From contig SWBL01000710.1 in NCBI GenBank assembly GCA_024195585.1, positions 1 to 10,720 on the forward strand: a DNA stretch of 10,720 nt, in the 5' to 3' direction. Positions 9,117 through 10,720 of this stretch are shown here, one piece after another. The notes beneath the pieces are model-generated. The model did not search any database and was not told the origin of the DNA. It saw nothing but the letters and a program-made list of their open reading frames with translations. Position numbers and translations under genes: made by a program. This DNA is from Aureobasidium sp. EXF-3400 (taxonomy: Eukaryota; Ascomycota; Dothideomycetes; Dothideales; Saccotheciaceae). Numbering within the stretch: the stretch's first letter is position 1; each line of letters starts with the position of its first letter.

Positions 9117-9730
9117 GTGGTCTTCTGCGTGGGCATCGAGAGGATCCAACTCCGTGTGAGTAGAAAAGGTACGTCTAGGCCGTCGATCATCTCTCCCAGG
9201 TCGTCGATGTCTTTTCGATGCGCTTGCAAGTTTCGATGCTTGATCAGGGATTATCAACAGCATCGCCAGCCCCTCTATCCAAGGCAAGTTTTGAAGCGTG
9301 CCTCGTCTCCTCAACAGAAGAACAATCCGGAGCTCTCGTCCTGGTTCCTGGTTTCTACGGAGTACGCCAGAAGAGATTGCACTCGTTGGGATTCTCTCAC
9401 CTGATGCCCAAGCAAGCAGCAAGTCGCTTCCACCTCCGAACGATCGCAAATCGCAAACCGAAGATCGGAGATTTGGGCAACACTGCAGAACTTCCTCTCA
9501 GATTCCCCCGTCGCAACTATCCGGAGACCCAGAGCGAACAGGACATATCGCAAGTTCTCTAAGTCAGGGTTCAGTCGACCCCCATTGCGAGAATCCCGAA
9601 CGTTCTTTCAGGTCTTGGTATAGCCGTCTCGGGCTGTTTGGGACGATTGGTAAGCAGTATGCACAGACGAACCCACAGCCATCGTTGTGGTGTGATATGG
9701 CTGATTTAGTATCGCTCCTCGTTGTCGTGT

Positions 9731-9754
9731 TCGGGTATTCGGGTATTCGGGTAT
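9731..9754 (+). repeat. Three exact tandem copies of TCGGGTAT
   Basis: Three exact 8-base units sit about 75 bases before the AT-rich block begins. This is a minor microsatellite, likely from replication slippage; no coding frame uses it. Confidence 0.75.
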
Positions 9755-9826
9755 ATTGACCTTGTGGTCGAGGGCCTTCTTCTCTGCTAAAGTCTGAGAC
9801 CTACGACCCACTCTCACGAACCAAAG

Positions 9827-10720
9827 CTATTAAAATCTATAGCTCGCTCTAGACGGTAGGCTTAGCCTTAACTTTGTAACGGTTTATAACTAGTTTTTAA
9901 CATGTTAGTTAGTAACATTAGTTACTTTATACTAATTTAGAGCTTTATAACGAGTTACTACTACTTATATTATAGATTTTAGAGCCTCTACGATCTCTAA
10001 GGTCTAAATTTAACCCTCCCTTAGCGTCCTTACTATATAGCACTATATTAATGCCTTAAGGTAGAAGGCTAGCGTTAGGTACTAGATAGTAATTTAGCCT
10101 TATTAATAGTACTAGTACCTATAACTAGTATATAGATTAGATAAGTAAGAATAAGAATAATAACTATTATAAAATATACCTCTTAAAGTATACGCTATTT
10201 CTTTAAGTAGTTAAAGGACCTTAAATTAGTATCGATATAGGCCTATTTAAGGCTAAATTCTAGGAGAAGGTTAGGTATAAGGTTAGTATTAAGGCTAAGA
10301 GTAGTAACCCTACTTAATCTAAGATAGGTAAATATAAGCTTAATAAGCTTACTACTATAGCTATCTATTAAAAAGGACTACCCTTTAGTTTATATTAAAA
10401 TTTAGACCTAAGATAGCTCCTTAAAGAGCTAAACCTATTAATAAATTATATCCTTCCTAGGTACGCTTAGATAGCTAGTAAGCTTCTAACTAAGTACTCT
10501 AATAATATAGTAAACTAGATTAAAGTAATTATTAACTTAGAGGAGTAGATTAATATTATTACTAATAAGTCTAGTATAAAGAACTATAATAGAGTAGTTA
10601 ATATCTCTATTAATTTAATATTAGGTTAGGCCTTCTTTATTAAGTTATTTAACGCTAGAGAAACCGTTATTAGTAGTAACTAGCTAAGGGAGACTATTAC
10701 TAAGAAGGTCTCTAAGTTAG
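9827..10720. mobile_element. AT-rich, RIP-mutated transposable element remnant
   Basis: Composition changes sharply near 9827 to A+T-rich sequence full of TA dinucleotides and TAA/TAG stops. CpA and TpG, the substrates of RIP, are nearly gone: I find only a few up to about 10053 and none from 10054 to the window end, 667 bases. CpG is still present (for example near 10064, 10193 and 10232), so the loss is specific to CpA/TpG and affects both strands. RIP acts on duplicated DNA in filamentous ascomycetes, so this was very likely a multicopy transposon. No terminal repeats or target-site duplication are visible; the element continues past the window. Element class is not identifiable. Confidence 0.85.
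10141..10720 (+). pseudogene. Decayed transposon reading frame, open to the right
   Basis: The forward frame starting at 10141 has about 12 stops in 193 codons, clearly fewer than the frame I compared it with, and every stop is TAA or TAG, as expected when RIP converts CAA, CAG or TGG codons. Between stops the sequence is rich in Lys, Ile, Asn and Leu. I do not recognise a transposase, reverse transcriptase or gag motif, so the family is open. Confidence 0.35.

Larger units (their letters stand above)
6361..9826 (-). promoter_or_regulatory. Long frq upstream region (leader and promoter)
   Basis: About 3.4 kb without a convincing gene. Frames on both strands reach at most 166 codons (8558-9058, plus), with no domain, no sensible splicing and a composition that looks like translated promoter sequence. 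Scanning by eye I count about 38 CGAT and 35 ATCG tetramers, against roughly 13 to 14 of each expected in random sequence. They are densest from about 8220 to 9240. In Neurospora, White Collar sites in the frq promoter (clock box and proximal light element) are paired GATC/CGAT-type motifs 1 to 3 kb upstream of the coding region. The size and position fit a frq control region, but the enrichment might be a general trait of this genome's intergenic DNA. Confidence 0.6.

Noticed and set aside
9027..9759. Overlapping ORFs on both strands (140 to 153 codons)
   Set aside because: Several frames are open at once with no family signature and no consistent codon pattern, as expected in stop-poor GC-rich noncoding DNA.

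Overview
The window comes from a filamentous ascomycete. Short introns of 50 to 59 bp with GT..AG ends and CTAAC-like branch sites, a fungal Zn(II)2Cys6 regulator, a FREQUENCY (FRQ) clock protein and a block of sequence scarred by repeat-induced point mutation (RIP) all agree on this. A Dothideomycete-type genome is my best guess, but nothing in the window fixes the class.

Layout, left to right. (1) Positions 1-326, plus strand: the 3' part of the ubiquitin/40S ribosomal protein S27a fusion gene, with one intron, followed by a poly(A) signal. (2) Positions 637-2929, minus strand: a three-exon gene for a 729-residue Zn(II)2Cys6 transcription factor, convergent with the ubiquitin fusion. (3) Positions 3482-6360, minus strand: a two-exon gene for a 939-residue FRQ protein, the negative element of the fungal circadian clock, in tandem with the transcription factor. 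(4) Positions 6361 to about 9826: roughly 3.4 kb with no convincing gene, upstream of frq. It holds several upstream ORFs near the frq start and a high density of CGAT/ATCG tetramers, the kind of sequence used by the GATA-type White Collar complex. I read it as the frq leader and promoter. (5) About 9827-10720: AT-rich DNA with almost no CpA or TpG (none in the last 667 bases), the mark of saturated RIP on an old transposable element. One forward frame still looks like a decayed ORF running off the window.

How the parts relate. FRQ is expected to work with FRH and casein kinase 1 to inhibit the White Collar complex, which drives frq through sites in the upstream region. The transcription factor and the ubiquitin fusion are neighbours without an evident functional link. 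The most distinctive local feature is in frq. Its only intron lies between the first AUG and an internal AUG-AUG pair. If the intron is retained, the first reading frame stops at a UGA embedded in that pair, which suggests a possible way to switch between long and short FRQ. I saw no unknown multi-gene system.
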